Positions 1 through 8,314 of a stretch of DNA of 64,000 nt are shown here, in pieces; position 1 is the stretch's first letter, and every line of letters starts with the position of its first letter. Below the pieces are notes generated by a model, which saw nothing but the letters and a program-made list of their open reading frames with translations, did not search any database and had not been told where the DNA came from. The stretch spans positions 4,099,501 to 4,163,500 of the forward strand of contig NZ_AP020337.1 of the NCBI RefSeq assembly GCF_009176725.1. Reading direction: 5' to 3'. Source of the stretch: Pseudomonas sp. KUIN-1. GTDB taxonomy: Bacteria; Pseudomonadota; Gammaproteobacteria; Pseudomonadales; Pseudomonadaceae. The position numbers were made by a program, and so were the translations under genes.

Positions 1-2013
1 GTCAATGATGAACGGCAGACCAATGAGCTAAGCCAGTCAGCCCGGGATCTGGCTACGCAGATATTCAACCTGCGCCGCAGCCTCTTCGATTCACAGATCA
101 GCACGCGCACCGCTAGCCCGCTCAGTTCGGCATTCTGGTCCACGCTGATTCGCCCGACCGATGACGACCTGGGACGCCTGAACAGGCTTCTGGTGGACGT
201 GCGCCAGGTACTCAACAACGCGATGGCACCGGAAAACCGTGTGCAATTCATCAGCGTGGTGCTGGGCGCGTTGTTCATCTGGGTAGTTGTCCGGCGCCTG
301 CTGGAGCGCCTGCTGATCTGGGCAATGATTCGCTGGCTGCCCGAAGGCCGCCTGCGCCGCAGTGCTCTGGCCCTGGCTGTCGGGCTGTCGACCATTCTCA
401 CCATCACCATTGCCACTTCTTTGCTGCGCTGGGGGATCGTCCACAACGCGGTACTCAGCAACGACGTAGTCAATCTGCTCGATCAGGTGCAGACGCTGAT
501 TACCTTCTGCGCCTTCATCGTCGGTCTGGGCCGTGCGCTGTTGATGCTGGCACACGCCTCGTGGCGCCTGCCGCAAATTCCTGACCAGATCGCCACCGCA
601 TTGGGTCGCTTCCCCCCTGCCCTGGCGCTGGCACTGATGGTCATCGGCACGCAGGAACGAATCAACAGCGTGATTGCCAGCAGCCTGGCCCTGACAGTTG
701 CGGTCAATGGCCTGACGGCACTGGCGGTTTCGCTGGTGTTCTTCTACGCCCTGTTGCGCTACCGCCGCACCCGCCGACGCTTTGAGCTGGAGCGCCCGGC
801 GGGCTTCGCCGGGCTGATTCCGTTTATCGTTGCGGTGTGGGTCGGCCTGAGTTTGCTGGCGTTGTTGAGCGGCTACCTGACGCTGGCGTACTTTCTGGCA
901 GTGAAACTGCTCTGGGTGAGCGTGGTAGCGTCCACTGCGTACCTGCTGATCGCCTGCTTCGGTGACATCTGCGAAACCCTGCTGTCGCCGAAACAGCCCG
1001 GTGGTCTGGCGCTGGGGTCGGCGCTAGGCTTGTCCACTCGCCATCAGGCGCAGGCAAGTACCGTACTGGCCGGCATAGGCCGTACCTTGCTGCTGCTCAC
1101 CGCTGTACTGCTGGCGTTCCTGCCTTCGGGGTCAAGCCCGGGGGATCTGCTCGCCAGCTTTACTCAGCTGGATGTCACGTCCAAATCCATGGGCAACCTG
1201 AACATCGTCCCCGGCGACATTCTGGTGGCATTGGTGTGCTTGGTCGTCGGCCTGCTGAGCGTGCGTGTACTCAAGGAATGGTTTGGAGAACGCCTGCTGC
1301 CCGAAACCAACATGGACGCGGGCATGCAGGCCTCGCTGGTGACCCTGATCGGATACATCGGCTTTGTGCTGGTGGTGGCCGTGGTGATGTCCACACTCAA
1401 CATCAGCCTTACCAACCTGACCTGGGTGGTCAGTGCGCTGTCGGTGGGGATAGGTTTCGGCCTGCAAGCCATTGTGCAGAACTTCATCTCCGGCCTGATT
1501 CTGCTGACCGAGCGTCCGGTCAAAGTCGGCGACTGGGTGAGCCTGGCGGGGGTCGAAGGCGATATTCGCCGGATCAACGTCCGCGCGACCGAAATCCAGA
1601 TGGGCGACCGCTCGACAGTGATCGTGCCGAACTCGCAGTTCATCACTCAGAACGTCCGTAACGTGACCATGGGCAATGCGCTGGGCGTAGTCGGAATCAC
1701 CCTCACCCTGCCCCTGGAAACAGACGTTCTGCAAATACGCGAACTGCTGTTGCAGGCCTTCACCGAGCATGAAGCCATACTCGATGCGCCAGCGCCTTCA
1801 GTCACCTTCAAGGACTTGACCAATACCGGTTTGATCATCAGCGCCAGCGGCTATGTGAACAGCCCACGCTCGGTGGGTGGCGCACGGAGTGATCTGTTGT
1901 TTACCGTTCTGGGACGTCTGAGGGAATTGGGTGTAGCGCTGTCTGCACCGCAGAGCATGGTGTTGATTAATGAGGGGGCTGGGAAGGATGCGGCGGCGGA
2001 GGAGAGTCAGTGA
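1..2013 (+). CDS. MscS-superfamily mechanosensitive channel, 5' end cut by window edge
   Basis: The reading frame is open from base 1, so the start lies outside the window; 670 residues remain. The protein has a soluble N-terminal stretch, many hydrophobic segments (roughly residues 80-400), then the MscS pore and beta domain near residues 470-540, marked by GFGLQAIVQNFISGLILL followed by a VGDWV turn. This layout is that of large MscK/YbiO-type or DUF3772-containing channels, which sit in the inner membrane and release solutes on hypo-osmotic shock. The C-terminal cytosolic domain looks complete. An internal ATG or GTG near base 193 is not the real start because coding sequence continues upstream of it. 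Confidence 0.9.
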   Translation, partial: VNDERQTNELSQSARDLATQIFNLRRSLFDSQISTRTASPLSSAFWSTLIRPTDDDLGRLNRLLVDVRQVLNNAMAPENRVQFISVVLGALFIWVVVRRLLERLLIWAMIRWLPEGRLRRSALALAVGLSTILTITIATSLLRWGIVHNAVLSNDVVNLLDQVQTLITFCAFIVGLGRALLMLAHASWRLPQIPDQIATALGRFPPALALALMVIGTQERINSVIASSLALTVAVNGLTALAVSLVFFYALLRYRRTRRRFELERPAGFAGLIPFIVAVWVGLSLLALLSGYLTLAYFLAVKLLWVSVVASTAYLLIACFGDICETLLSPKQPGGLALGSALGLSTRHQAQASTVLAGIGRTLLLLTAVLLAFLPSGSSPGDLLASFTQLDVTSKSMGNLNIVPGDILVALVCLVVGLLSVRVLKEWFGERLLPETNMDAGMQASLVTLIGYIGFVLVVAVVMSTLNISLTNLTWVVSALSVGIGFGLQAIVQNFISGLILLTERPVKVGDWVSLAGVEGDIRRINVRATEIQMGDRSTVIVPNSQFITQNVRNVTMGNALGVVGITLTLPLETDVLQIRELLLQAFTEHEAILDAPAPSVTFKDLTNTGLIISASGYVNSPRSVGGARSDLLFTVLGRLRELGVALSAPQSMVLINEGAGKDAAAEESQ

Positions 2014-2025
2014 TGCTTGTTTATA

Positions 2026-2102
2026 TGGTGTCCCAGGCGGGGTTCGAACCTGCAACCTTCCCCTTAGGAGGGGGATGCTCTATCCAATTGAGCTACTGAG
2101 AC
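2026..2102 (-). tRNA. tRNA-Arg (anticodon CCT)
   Basis: On the minus strand a full cloverleaf can be drawn: acceptor GTCTCAG pairing with CTGGGAC, a D-arm with AGCTC, an anticodon stem TCCCC/GGGGA around loop CTCCTAA (anticodon CCT), a T-loop TTCGAAC, and an encoded 3' CCA. Anticodon CCT reads AGG arginine codons. The gene lies just after the channel gene, on the opposite strand. Confidence 0.93.
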
Positions 2103-2346
2103 ACTGCGTGCCGACACACCGATCGGTGCCAGCGAGGACGGCGTGCATCTTAGCGGCATGTGGCGCTTTTGTCATGTCGTCATTGCCCTTCGACCCTGTA
2201 GCCGATGTCGCCTGGAAACACGGCCCGATAAACCGATCATGCAATTTGCAACACCCCAAAAAGCCATCATTGCAAAACGCACTGCAGGGCACTTTTTTTG
2301 ATTTAATAAGTAATTGATTTAAAAGGATTTTTTATCATTTTCTGAT

Positions 2347-2362
2347 TGGCATGCAGACTGCA
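2347..2362 (+). promoter_or_regulatory. candidate sigma-54 promoter (-24/-12)
   Basis: TGGCATGCAGACTGCA has GG and GC separated by exactly 10 bases, as sigma-54 promoters do, with two departures from the TGGCACG-N4-TTGCA consensus. It lies 58 bases before the start of a small secreted or membrane protein gene. The rest of the 2103-2419 gap is AT-rich and holds nothing else I recognise. No activator site was identified, so this is a pattern match only. Confidence 0.35.
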
Positions 2363-2419
2363 TTATTGATATCTGTGGAACACATCTCATCCCAAACGGT
2401 CGGGCACAGGTACTGGAAA

Positions 2420-2659
2420 ATGAACAAGACTCTCTCAGCGTTGAATGCGGCAGCTCTGGTGGCTCTGGTGGCATTTCATTTCCAGGATTCCGGTATCAAG
2501 GACGCTCAGGCCATCACGCCTGCTCCTGTGCACCACCAGATCAGTCAGGCGCCAAAGCTGGCAATCATGACTGACCGCGTTGCAAGCGCAGCGATGCTGG
2601 CCAATGACGATGATGAGTCACTTCAGTTTCCACGCGCCGAACAGCGCTGGGTTTTCTGA
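2420..2659 (+). CDS. small hypothetical protein with N-terminal hydrophobic segment
   Basis: The predicted product is 79 residues. I chose the ATG at 2420, which begins MNKTLSALNAAALVALVAF, rather than the upstream in-frame ATG at 2351, because this start places a lysine and then a hydrophobic stretch at the N-terminus, and a purine-rich TACTGGAAA precedes it. The rest is polar, with an acidic patch (NDDDES) and a C-terminal RWVF. I do not recognise the family. The hydrophobic segment suggests a membrane anchor or an exported protein. It is followed 36 bases later by another tiny membrane protein gene on the same strand, and the two may be co-transcribed. Confidence 0.6.
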   Translation: MNKTLSALNAAALVALVAFHFQDSGIKDAQAITPAPVHHQISQAPKLAIMTDRVASAAMLANDDDESLQFPRAEQRWVF

Positions 2660-2695
2660 TAACGCCCGCAACGAGCCTTTCAAGAGAGAGTAGCC

Positions 2696-2881
2696 ATGTC
2701 AAAATCCGCGTTGTCATTTCTGGTCCTGGCTATCATGGCTGTCGTTGCCGACCTTTTGCTTCCTGCTAATGCACAAGCCATGAGTATCGCTGCGAATATC
2801 GCCGCCGGTATGTTCGCCAGTCTCTTCGTGGTTGCGCTGTTCGTCGGTCGTCGCTTCAAGTTCGACCCGGTGCTTCGCTGA
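2696..2881 (+). CDS. small two-helix membrane protein (PA3371-like)
   Basis: The product is 61 residues with two hydrophobic segments (about residues 5-22 and 32-52) and a basic C-terminal tail GRRFKFDPVLR, which suggests a small inner-membrane hairpin protein. A purine-rich AAGAGAGAG lies upstream of the ATG. From memory it resembles the short conserved Pseudomonas family typified by PA3371, whose function is unknown. It sits directly behind another very small gene and upstream of amrZ. Confidence 0.7.
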   Translation: MSKSALSFLVLAIMAVVADLLLPANAQAMSIAANIAAGMFASLFVVALFVGRRFKFDPVLR

Positions 2882-3225
2882 CAGCGAAGCTACCTGCAGC
2901 AATTTGCCCGGTCGTCTGACCGTTCGCATCCAGAATTTCCCCCTCCTTTAGAAGAAACCTCCTGCATCGCAGCCAACCCTTGGTCGGCTAACCTCGCTCA
3001 CGCTGAATTTAGACGCATACTCAGAGTCAAATGGCCATGATCGTTAAAAAGGCTCGGTGGCGTGCCCTTTTATCCGGGGACAAATGCGATGACTTTGCAA
3101 ATTCGCTCGCATTTCTGATAATTGGTGCTGGCAATACGCCGCTACCTGAGTCAATATTTGTCACAGAATTGACGCCAAGGATTCGACGTAATACGGCATG
3201 ATGTCGGCCCCTTGGAACCCCGGTT

Positions 3226-3252
3226 GAACATTTGGCCAAAATGATTGTCAGA
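3226..3252 (+). promoter_or_regulatory. candidate AlgU (sigma-22)-type promoter of amrZ
   Basis: GAACAT, 16 bases, then TCAGA, lies about 60 bases before amrZ. Each half differs by one base from the AlgU/RpoE consensus GAACTT-N16-17-TCTGA. In P. aeruginosa amrZ (algZ) is known to be transcribed through AlgU, so the site is plausible. The rest of the 2882-3312 gap contains no gene that I can support. Confidence 0.45.
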
Positions 3253-3312
3253 CTGTGACAATCTTGCGGCCACTTGCTAGAACCGCTTCCCCTGAACTAA
3301 CCGGTTAAATAT

Positions 3313-3639
3313 ATGAGCCCTATGAAACAGGCTACTTATTCCAGCCGCACGGCTGACAAGTTCGTCGTTCGCCTACCAGACGGCATGCGTAATCGCGTGC
3401 AAGAGGTAGCCAAGAATCATCACCGCAGCATGAACTCGGAGATCATTGCTCGTCTCGAACAAAGCCTGATTCAGGAAGGTGCTCTTGGTGATGAACCAAG
3501 CCTGCGTCTCGATAGTCCTGAGCTGTCCTTGCACGAACGCGAGCTGCTGCAACGCTTTCGTCAGCTTTCACATCGTCAACAGAACGCCCTTGTTTCGCTG
3601 ATTGCTCATGACACGGAACTCGCTTCCGAAGAGTCCTGA
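3313..3639 (+). CDS. amrZ: AmrZ/AlgZ ribbon-helix-helix transcription regulator
   Basis: The 108-residue product closely matches AmrZ of P. aeruginosa as I recall it. An extended N-terminus precedes the beta strand [13 protein letters not shown], which inserts in the DNA groove; K16 and R20 correspond to known DNA-contact residues. The helix [14 protein letters not shown] completes the Arc-type fold, and a C-terminal oligomerisation segment follows. In pseudomonads AmrZ controls alginate or exopolysaccharide, flagella, c-di-GMP genes and twitching, both as repressor and activator. It appears monocistronic: an AlgU-like promoter lies upstream and a perfect 13-bp terminator hairpin follows. The first ATG is used here; a second (MKQ) lies three codons in and is equally possible. 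Confidence 0.93.
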   Translation: MSPMKQATYSSRTADKFVVRLPDGMRNRVQEVAKNHHRSMNSEIIARLEQSLIQEGALGDEPSLRLDSPELSLHERELLQRFRQLSHRQQNALVSLIAHDTELASEES

Positions 3640-3652
3640 GATTTGACGTAAC

Positions 3653-3685
3653 AGACAAAGGCCAGCGAAAGCTGGCCTTTGTCGT
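3653..3685 (+). terminator. rho-independent terminator of amrZ
   Basis: GACAAAGGCCAGC and GCTGGCCTTTGTC form a perfect 13-bp stem around a GAAA tetraloop, 15 bases after the amrZ stop codon. The A-rich and T-rich bases are inside the stem. Confidence 0.8.
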
Positions 3686-3766
3686 TATAGCCTTTTTGTA
3701 GTCTTTTTCTTTATTAGTCGTCGGCTTATTGTGTTACACAGCGACATGAAGACTTGGCCGAAGCAT

Positions 3767-3797
3767 AAAAAAACCGCCTGATCACGGCGGTTTTTTA
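3767..3797 (-). terminator. bidirectional terminator downstream of mgtE
   Basis: A run of A, then ACCGCC, a short loop, GGCGGT and a run of T form a symmetrical hairpin with a T-tract on either strand. It lies 29 bases beyond the mgtE stop and can also stop read-through from amrZ. Confidence 0.8.
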
Positions 3798-3825
3798 TTT
3801 CAAAAGACTGTAAGAGTCGCGAGAC

Positions 3826-5268
3826 TTAGAGCAGAAAGATCGTCGCCAGCCCTAGAAAGATAAAGAAGCCGCCGCTGTCGGTCATCGCCGTAATCATGAC
3901 GCTTGCCCCCATCGCCGGATCTCGTCCCAGGCGGGAAAGCGCCATGGGAATGGAAACGCCCATCAGCGCTGCCAGCAACAGATTCAGCGTCATGGCTGCG
4001 GTCATGACCACACCCAGCGACCAGCTGTCATAAAGCAGGTAGGCGACCACGCCGATCACACCCCCCCAGATCAGGCCGTTGATCAGGCCGACAGCGAGCT
4101 CCTTGCGCAGCAATCGCGCGGTATTCCCGGTATTGACCTGGTCCAGCGCCATCGCGCGCACGATCATGGTGATGGTCTGATTACCGGAGTTGCCACCGAT
4201 CCCGGCCACGATAGGCATCAGCGCAGCGAGCGCCACCAGCTTCTCGATGGAGCCTTCGAACAGGCCGATCACACGCGAGGCCAGAAACGCGGTTACCAGA
4301 TTGACTGCCAGCCAGGCCCAGCGGTTGCGCAGCGAACGCCATACCGACGCGAAGATGTCTTCTTCTTCACGCAGACCCGCCATGTTGAGGACTTCGCTTT
4401 CGCTTTCCTCACGGATCAGGTCGACCATTTCATCGATGGTCAGACGGCCGATCAGCTTGCCGTTCTTGTCCACGACCGGCGTGGAGATAAGGTCGTAACG
4501 CTCGAACGCCTGTGCCGCATCGTAGGCATCGTCTTCCGGGTGAAAGCTGACCGGATCGTTGGCCATGACTTCGCCAACCTGCTTCTCCGGATCATTGACC
4601 AGCAGACGCTTGATCGGCAGCACGCCCTTGAGCACGCCCTCGGAATCGACTACGAACAGTTTGTCGGTGTGACCGGGCAGCTCTTTGAGCCTGCGCAGGT
4701 AGCGCAGCACGACTTCAAGGCTGACGTCCTCACGGATCGTCACCATCTCGAAGTCCATCAGCGCACCGACCTGATCCTCGTCATAGGACAGGGCCGACCG
4801 CACGCGCTCACGCTGCTGTGAATCCAGTGTTTCCATGAGCTCGTGAACGACGTCGCGGGGCAACTCGGGAGCAAGGTCGGCCAGTTCGTCGGCGTCCATG
4901 TCCCGTGCCGCCGCGAGCAACTCATGATCGTCCATGTCGGCGATCAGGGTTTCACGAACGGAATCGGATACTTCAAGAAGAATGTCGCCGTCGCGATCGG
5001 CCTTGACCAGCTGCCAGACGGTCAGACGGTCTTCCAGGGGCAAGGCTTCAAGGATATAAGCGACGTCGGCAGAGTGAAGGTCTTCGAGCTTGCGTTGCAA
5101 CTCGACGAGGTTCTGCCGGTGAACCAGGTTTTCTACACGGTCCTGATGCTGACCTTCCTGACGGTGGGTCAGGTCTTCAACAATACGCTGGCGCTGCAGC
5201 AGATCGACAACCTGAGCCAGGCGATCCTGCAAGCTTTCCTGCGTTTTTTTTACTTCTCTTTCGGTCAT
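3826..5268 (-). CDS. mgtE: magnesium transporter MgtE
   Basis: The product of 480 residues has the standard MgtE architecture: an N-terminal superhelical domain of repeated short helices (about residues 20-130), a CBS pair (about 130-255) with VVDKNGKLIGRLTIDEMVD in the second CBS, a connecting helix and five transmembrane helices at the C-terminus containing GGNSGNQT, the pore-lining signature. It is a Mg2+ channel of the inner membrane, gated by Mg2+ binding to the cytosolic domains. I start at the ATG (MTEREVKK), which follows a good GGAGTGGAG ribosome site, rather than at the upstream codon ten residues earlier. It is transcribed alone. Confidence 0.95.
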   Translation of the reverse strand: MTEREVKKTQESLQDRLAQVVDLLQRQRIVEDLTHRQEGQHQDRVENLVHRQNLVELQRKLEDLHSADVAYILEALPLEDRLTVWQLVKADRDGDILLEVSDSVRETLIADMDDHELLAAARDMDADELADLAPELPRDVVHELMETLDSQQRERVRSALSYDEDQVGALMDFEMVTIREDVSLEVVLRYLRRLKELPGHTDKLFVVDSEGVLKGVLPIKRLLVNDPEKQVGEVMANDPVSFHPEDDAYDAAQAFERYDLISTPVVDKNGKLIGRLTIDEMVDLIREESESEVLNMAGLREEEDIFASVWRSLRNRWAWLAVNLVTAFLASRVIGLFEGSIEKLVALAALMPIVAGIGGNSGNQTITMIVRAMALDQVNTGNTARLLRKELAVGLINGLIWGGVIGVVAYLLYDSWSLGVVMTAAMTLNLLLAALMGVSIPMALSRLGRDPAMGASVMITAMTDSGGFFIFLGLATIFLL

Positions 5269-5593
5269 AGGCGAACTCCACTCCCAGCAGCGGGGCACGC
5301 CGGGAGATCAATCAGTTAATTCATGATTGTTGAAAAACATTATCGAGTAACGACTGGGTATGTCCATGGAGGTGTTCCACAAGCCCCGGCGGAGCTGACG
5401 GGCGCAATGATACACCGCTTTGAGCGAAGCGCACGCGAGAAAATTCAGCTCAGAACAACCGTTTGCAGTGCAAACCTGCACAACTCCGTAAGCCAGCCAG
5501 GGTTCGACGTCACATTCAGCCAATAAAACACGCTCGCCCCGTCCAAAGGCGGGCGTTAGCCTTTGCTGACACCCGTCACGGAGGACCCTGGGC
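5269..5593. other. divergent intergenic region mgtE / DUF4124 gene
   Basis: This 325-base gap separates divergently transcribed genes and must carry both promoters. I see no tRNA, recognisable riboswitch or repeat in it. A GGAGG ribosome site lies directly before the plus-strand gene. Confidence 0.5.
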
Positions 5594-6085
5594 ATGCGAC
5601 CTGCCAATCATCTGCTGCTGTGGAGCGCCCTGCTCTGCCTACCTGCAACTGCAACCGCCAGCAACGTGCATCGCTGCGAGGATGCATCCGGAAAGATTAC
5701 GTTTACCACCCTGGGATGCCCGGATGGGCACAGCAGCCGTCTGCAGAAAGCCTTCAATGCGCCGCCGGGAACCCTTATCGATGTGCTTCCGCCCGCCGAC
5801 ACTGCGCATACTGTGCGTGAAAAACCGGCAGACCGGACAGTTGTCGTGGTCGGCACACGCGATGATGGCTGCGGCAACCGCCTGAGCGCCGAACAGCGCC
5901 GGACTGCGATCATCAACCAGCGCACCCCTCCCGGTATGACGCAGCGTGATGTCGAGAGCCTGCTGGGGCGCCCCGACAAAGTCACCCACCGCAACGGAGA
6001 ATTGCATTACGTGTACAACCAGAAAAAAGGCCGCAGCCATAAGGTGACATTTGACGAGCACGGATGCGTTAAAGGAAAACGCTAG
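5594..6085 (+). CDS. DUF4124-type exported protein
   Basis: The 163-residue product has a signal peptide (about residues 1-23, ending ATATAS) and then HRCEDASGKITFTTLGCPDG, which fits the DUF4124 fold of periplasmic pseudomonad proteins. The second half (about 110-160), with PPGMTQRDVESLLGRPDKVT and a YVYNQ segment, resembles the SmpA/OmlA-type BamE repeat. Four cysteines in the mature protein could form disulfides. The function is unknown; periplasmic location is inferred. A strong GGAGG site precedes the ATG and a terminator hairpin follows the stop. Confidence 0.85.
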   Translation: MRPANHLLLWSALLCLPATATASNVHRCEDASGKITFTTLGCPDGHSSRLQKAFNAPPGTLIDVLPPADTAHTVREKPADRTVVVVGTRDDGCGNRLSAEQRRTAIINQRTPPGMTQRDVESLLGRPDKVTHRNGELHYVYNQKKGRSHKVTFDEHGCVKGKR

Positions 6086-6091
6086 AAAGCA

Positions 6092-6122
6092 AAAAGCCCA
6101 CATCTTTCGATGTGGGCTTTTC
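6092..6122 (+). terminator. rho-independent terminator
   Basis: AAAAGCCCACAT and ATGTGGGCTTTT form a perfect 12-bp stem around CTTTCG, directly after the DUF4124 gene. On the minus strand it also lies just beyond the tRNA-Arg and so may end the tRNA transcript. Confidence 0.8.
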
Positions 6123-6129
6123 GTTTGTA

Positions 6130-6206
6130 TGGTGCACTCGACAGGATTCGAACCTGTGACCGCTCGGTTCGTAGCCGAGTACTCTATCCAGCTGAGCTAC
6201 GAGTGC
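6130..6206 (-). tRNA. tRNA-Arg (anticodon ACG), copy 2
   Basis: The cloverleaf reads on the minus strand with acceptor GCACTCG pairing CGAGTGC, anticodon loop CTACGAA (ACG, read as ICG), T-loop TTCGAAT and encoded CCA. It is identical in the mature part to the copy 164 bases away. Confidence 0.95.
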
Positions 6207-6293
6207 ATTGGTGTTTTTAGACCAGATCACCTCTGGTTGGAGCCAGTTATCGGAAACCTTGTAATTGCTTACAACACTTCAAACAACTTTAAA

Positions 6294-6370
6294 TGGTGCA
6301 CTCGACAGGATTCGAACCTGTGACCGCTCGGTTCGTAGCCGAGTACTCTATCCAGCTGAGCTACGAGTGC
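6294..6370 (-). tRNA. tRNA-Arg (anticodon ACG), copy 1
   Basis: This has the same sequence as the tRNA-Arg at 6130-6206. It lies downstream of tRNA-Ser on the minus strand, so the three tRNAs probably form one transcript behind csrA. Confidence 0.95.
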
Positions 6371-6479
6371 ATGTGTTGGTGCCGCGCATTATAGGTCGTA
6401 AGATTGTTTAGTCAAGCACTTTTTCTAGTAAATTCAACAACTTACAGATCAAGCCCAATCTTACGCACTACATAAATAA

Positions 6480-6570
6480 TGGCGGAGAACGGGGGATTCG
6501 AACCCCCGACACCCTTTTGAGGTGTACTCCCTTAGCAGGGGAGCGCCTTCGGCCACTCGGCCAGCTCTCC
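6480..6570 (-). tRNA. tRNA-Ser (anticodon GCT)
   Basis: The minus strand encodes acceptor GGAGAGC pairing with GTTCTCC, anticodon loop CTGCTAA (GCT, for AGC/AGU), a long variable arm typical of tRNA-Ser, T-loop TTCGAAT and a 3' CCA. It lies 62 bases after csrA, a common pseudomonad order. Confidence 0.95.
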
Positions 6571-6632
6571 GCAACACGGGGCGTATAATAACCACCCTTT
6601 TCCCCGTTTGCAAACCAAAAATTCAATAAAAA

Positions 6633-6821
6633 TTAATGGCTTGGTTCTTCGTCCTTCTCTTTCTTGATACGCAGGTAAATCTCTTCACGGTGGACAGCGA
6701 CTTCCTTGGGCGCATTGACACCAATACGCACCTGATTACCCTTCACTCCGAGCACGGTGACGGTGATTTCACCATCCCCAATGATCAGGCTTTCCGCGCA
6801 CCGACGAGTCAGAATCAGCAT
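6633..6821 (-). CDS. csrA: carbon storage regulator CsrA/RsmA
   Basis: The 62-residue product begins [16 protein letters not shown], the hallmark of CsrA/RsmA, with the core [14 protein letters not shown] and the RNA-binding VHREEIY strand. The dimer binds GGA motifs in mRNA leaders and represses or stabilises them, in pseudomonads under control of the Gac/Rsm small RNAs. It lies between lysC and tRNA-Ser, the conserved location of rsmA. Several Rsm paralogues usually exist in P. syringae, so the exact paralogue letter is not assigned. Confidence 0.96.
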   Translation of the reverse strand: MLILTRRCAESLIIGDGEITVTVLGVKGNQVRIGVNAPKEVAVHREEIYLRIKKEKDEEPSH

Positions 6822-6990
6822 ACTTTTCTCCTTACGCCTTTATTCAGGGACAACAGTCTGCAACCTATAGGCAGTGACACTAGCAAAACGCCATGACCAC
6901 TACCTGTATATCGACTAACGCAAAGAAAACAAAAGCCCTTCTGCGCAGCACCCGAAAGACGCGGTCACGCCGCGCCCTTCGATGACAGGG

Positions 6991-8223
6991 TCATTCACCC
7001 TGCCGCGGAGCATCCAGCTCAAAGGCCGTGTGCAATGCGCGCACAGCCAACTCCAGGTATTTCTCTTCGATGACCACGGAAACCTTGATTTCCGATGTGG
7101 AGATCATCTGGATATTGATGCTCTCCTTGGCCAGCGCTTCGAACATACGACTCGCAACGCCGGCATGCGAGCGCATGCCGACGCCGACGATGGACACCTT
7201 GGCGATCTTGGTATCGCCGGACACTTCACGCGCGCTGATTTCACGCGCGGTGGCTTCGAGCACCTGCAAGGCCGCCTGATAGTCGTTGCGATGGATCGTG
7301 AAGGTGAAATCGGTGGTGTTATCGTGCGAGACGTTCTGCACGATCATGTCCACTTCGATATTGGCCGCGCTGATCGGGCCGAGAATCTTGAACGCCACGC
7401 CGGGGGTGTCTGGCACACCACGGATGGTCAGCTTGGCTTCATCGCGGTTGAAGGCGATGCCGGAAATGATCGGCTGTTCCATGGATTCCTCTTCATCGAT
7501 TGTAATAAGGGTGCCCGGCCCCTCTTTGAAGCTGTGCAGAACGCGCAGCGGGACATTGTATTTGCCGGCGAATTCGACCGCACGGATCTGCAGCACCTTG
7601 GAACCGAGGCTGGCCATTTCCAGCATCTCTTCGAAGGTGATCTTGTCGAGGCGCTGGGCCTGCGACACGACACGCGGATCGGTGGTGTAGACGCCATCGA
7701 CGTCGGTGTAGATCTGGCACTCGTCCGCTTTCAGCGCCGCCGCCAGGGCAACACCGGTCGTGTCCGAGCCACCACGGCCGAGGGTGGTGATATTGCCGTG
7801 TTCGTCGACACCCTGGAAACCGGCGACCACCACCACGCGACCCGCTTTCAGGTCGGAGCGGATCTTCTGGTCGTCGATCTGCAGAATGCGCGCCTTGTTG
7901 TGCGCGCTGTCGGTGAGAATACGTACCTGATTGCCGGTGTAGGACACCGCCGGAACGCCACGCTTCATCAAGGCCATCGCCAGCAGCGCGATGGTGACCT
8001 GCTCGCCCGTGGAGACAATGACATCCAGCTCACGGGGAACCGGCTGATCACTGATCTGCCTGGCCAGCTCGATCAGACGATTGGTTTCACCGCTCATGGC
8101 CGACAGCACGACCACCAGGTCGTCACCCGCCTCACGGAATTTCTTGACCTTGTCGGCCACCTGCTCGATGCGCTCTACAGAGCCCACGGAGGTGCCGCCA
8201 AATTTCTGTACGATTAAAGCCAT
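6991..8223 (-). CDS. lysC: aspartate kinase
   Basis: The 410-residue product starts MALIVQKFGGTSVGS, the aspartokinase nucleotide/aspartate-binding motif, and has the kinase domain to about residue 245 followed by two ACT domains (about 265-400) for feedback control by lysine and threonine. It phosphorylates aspartate in the first step towards lysine, methionine, threonine and diaminopimelate. The length fits the monofunctional alpha-type enzyme; such genes often also make a beta subunit from an internal start. It lies 91 bases behind alaS on the same strand. Confidence 0.96.
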   Translation of the reverse strand: MALIVQKFGGTSVGSVERIEQVADKVKKFREAGDDLVVVLSAMSGETNRLIELARQISDQPVPRELDVIVSTGEQVTIALLAMALMKRGVPAVSYTGNQVRILTDSAHNKARILQIDDQKIRSDLKAGRVVVVAGFQGVDEHGNITTLGRGGSDTTGVALAAALKADECQIYTDVDGVYTTDPRVVSQAQRLDKITFEEMLEMASLGSKVLQIRAVEFAGKYNVPLRVLHSFKEGPGTLITIDEEESMEQPIISGIAFNRDEAKLTIRGVPDTPGVAFKILGPISAANIEVDMIVQNVSHDNTTDFTFTIHRNDYQAALQVLEATAREISAREVSGDTKIAKVSIVGVGMRSHAGVASRMFEALAKESINIQMISTSEIKVSVVIEEKYLELAVRALHTAFELDAPRQGE

Positions 8224-8314
8224 CTCAAAGCCGCCTCAAATCCCGTTAAGAGCACCCATTAACATTCGAGCCCAGGTACGGCCTGCCGGTGTGCGGCAGG
8301 CCCGCTGACCCGAC

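Noticed and set aside
3027-3239. 70-codon minus-strand frame upstream of amrZ
   Set aside because: No ribosome site, family or codon-use support, and it overlaps the candidate amrZ promoter.
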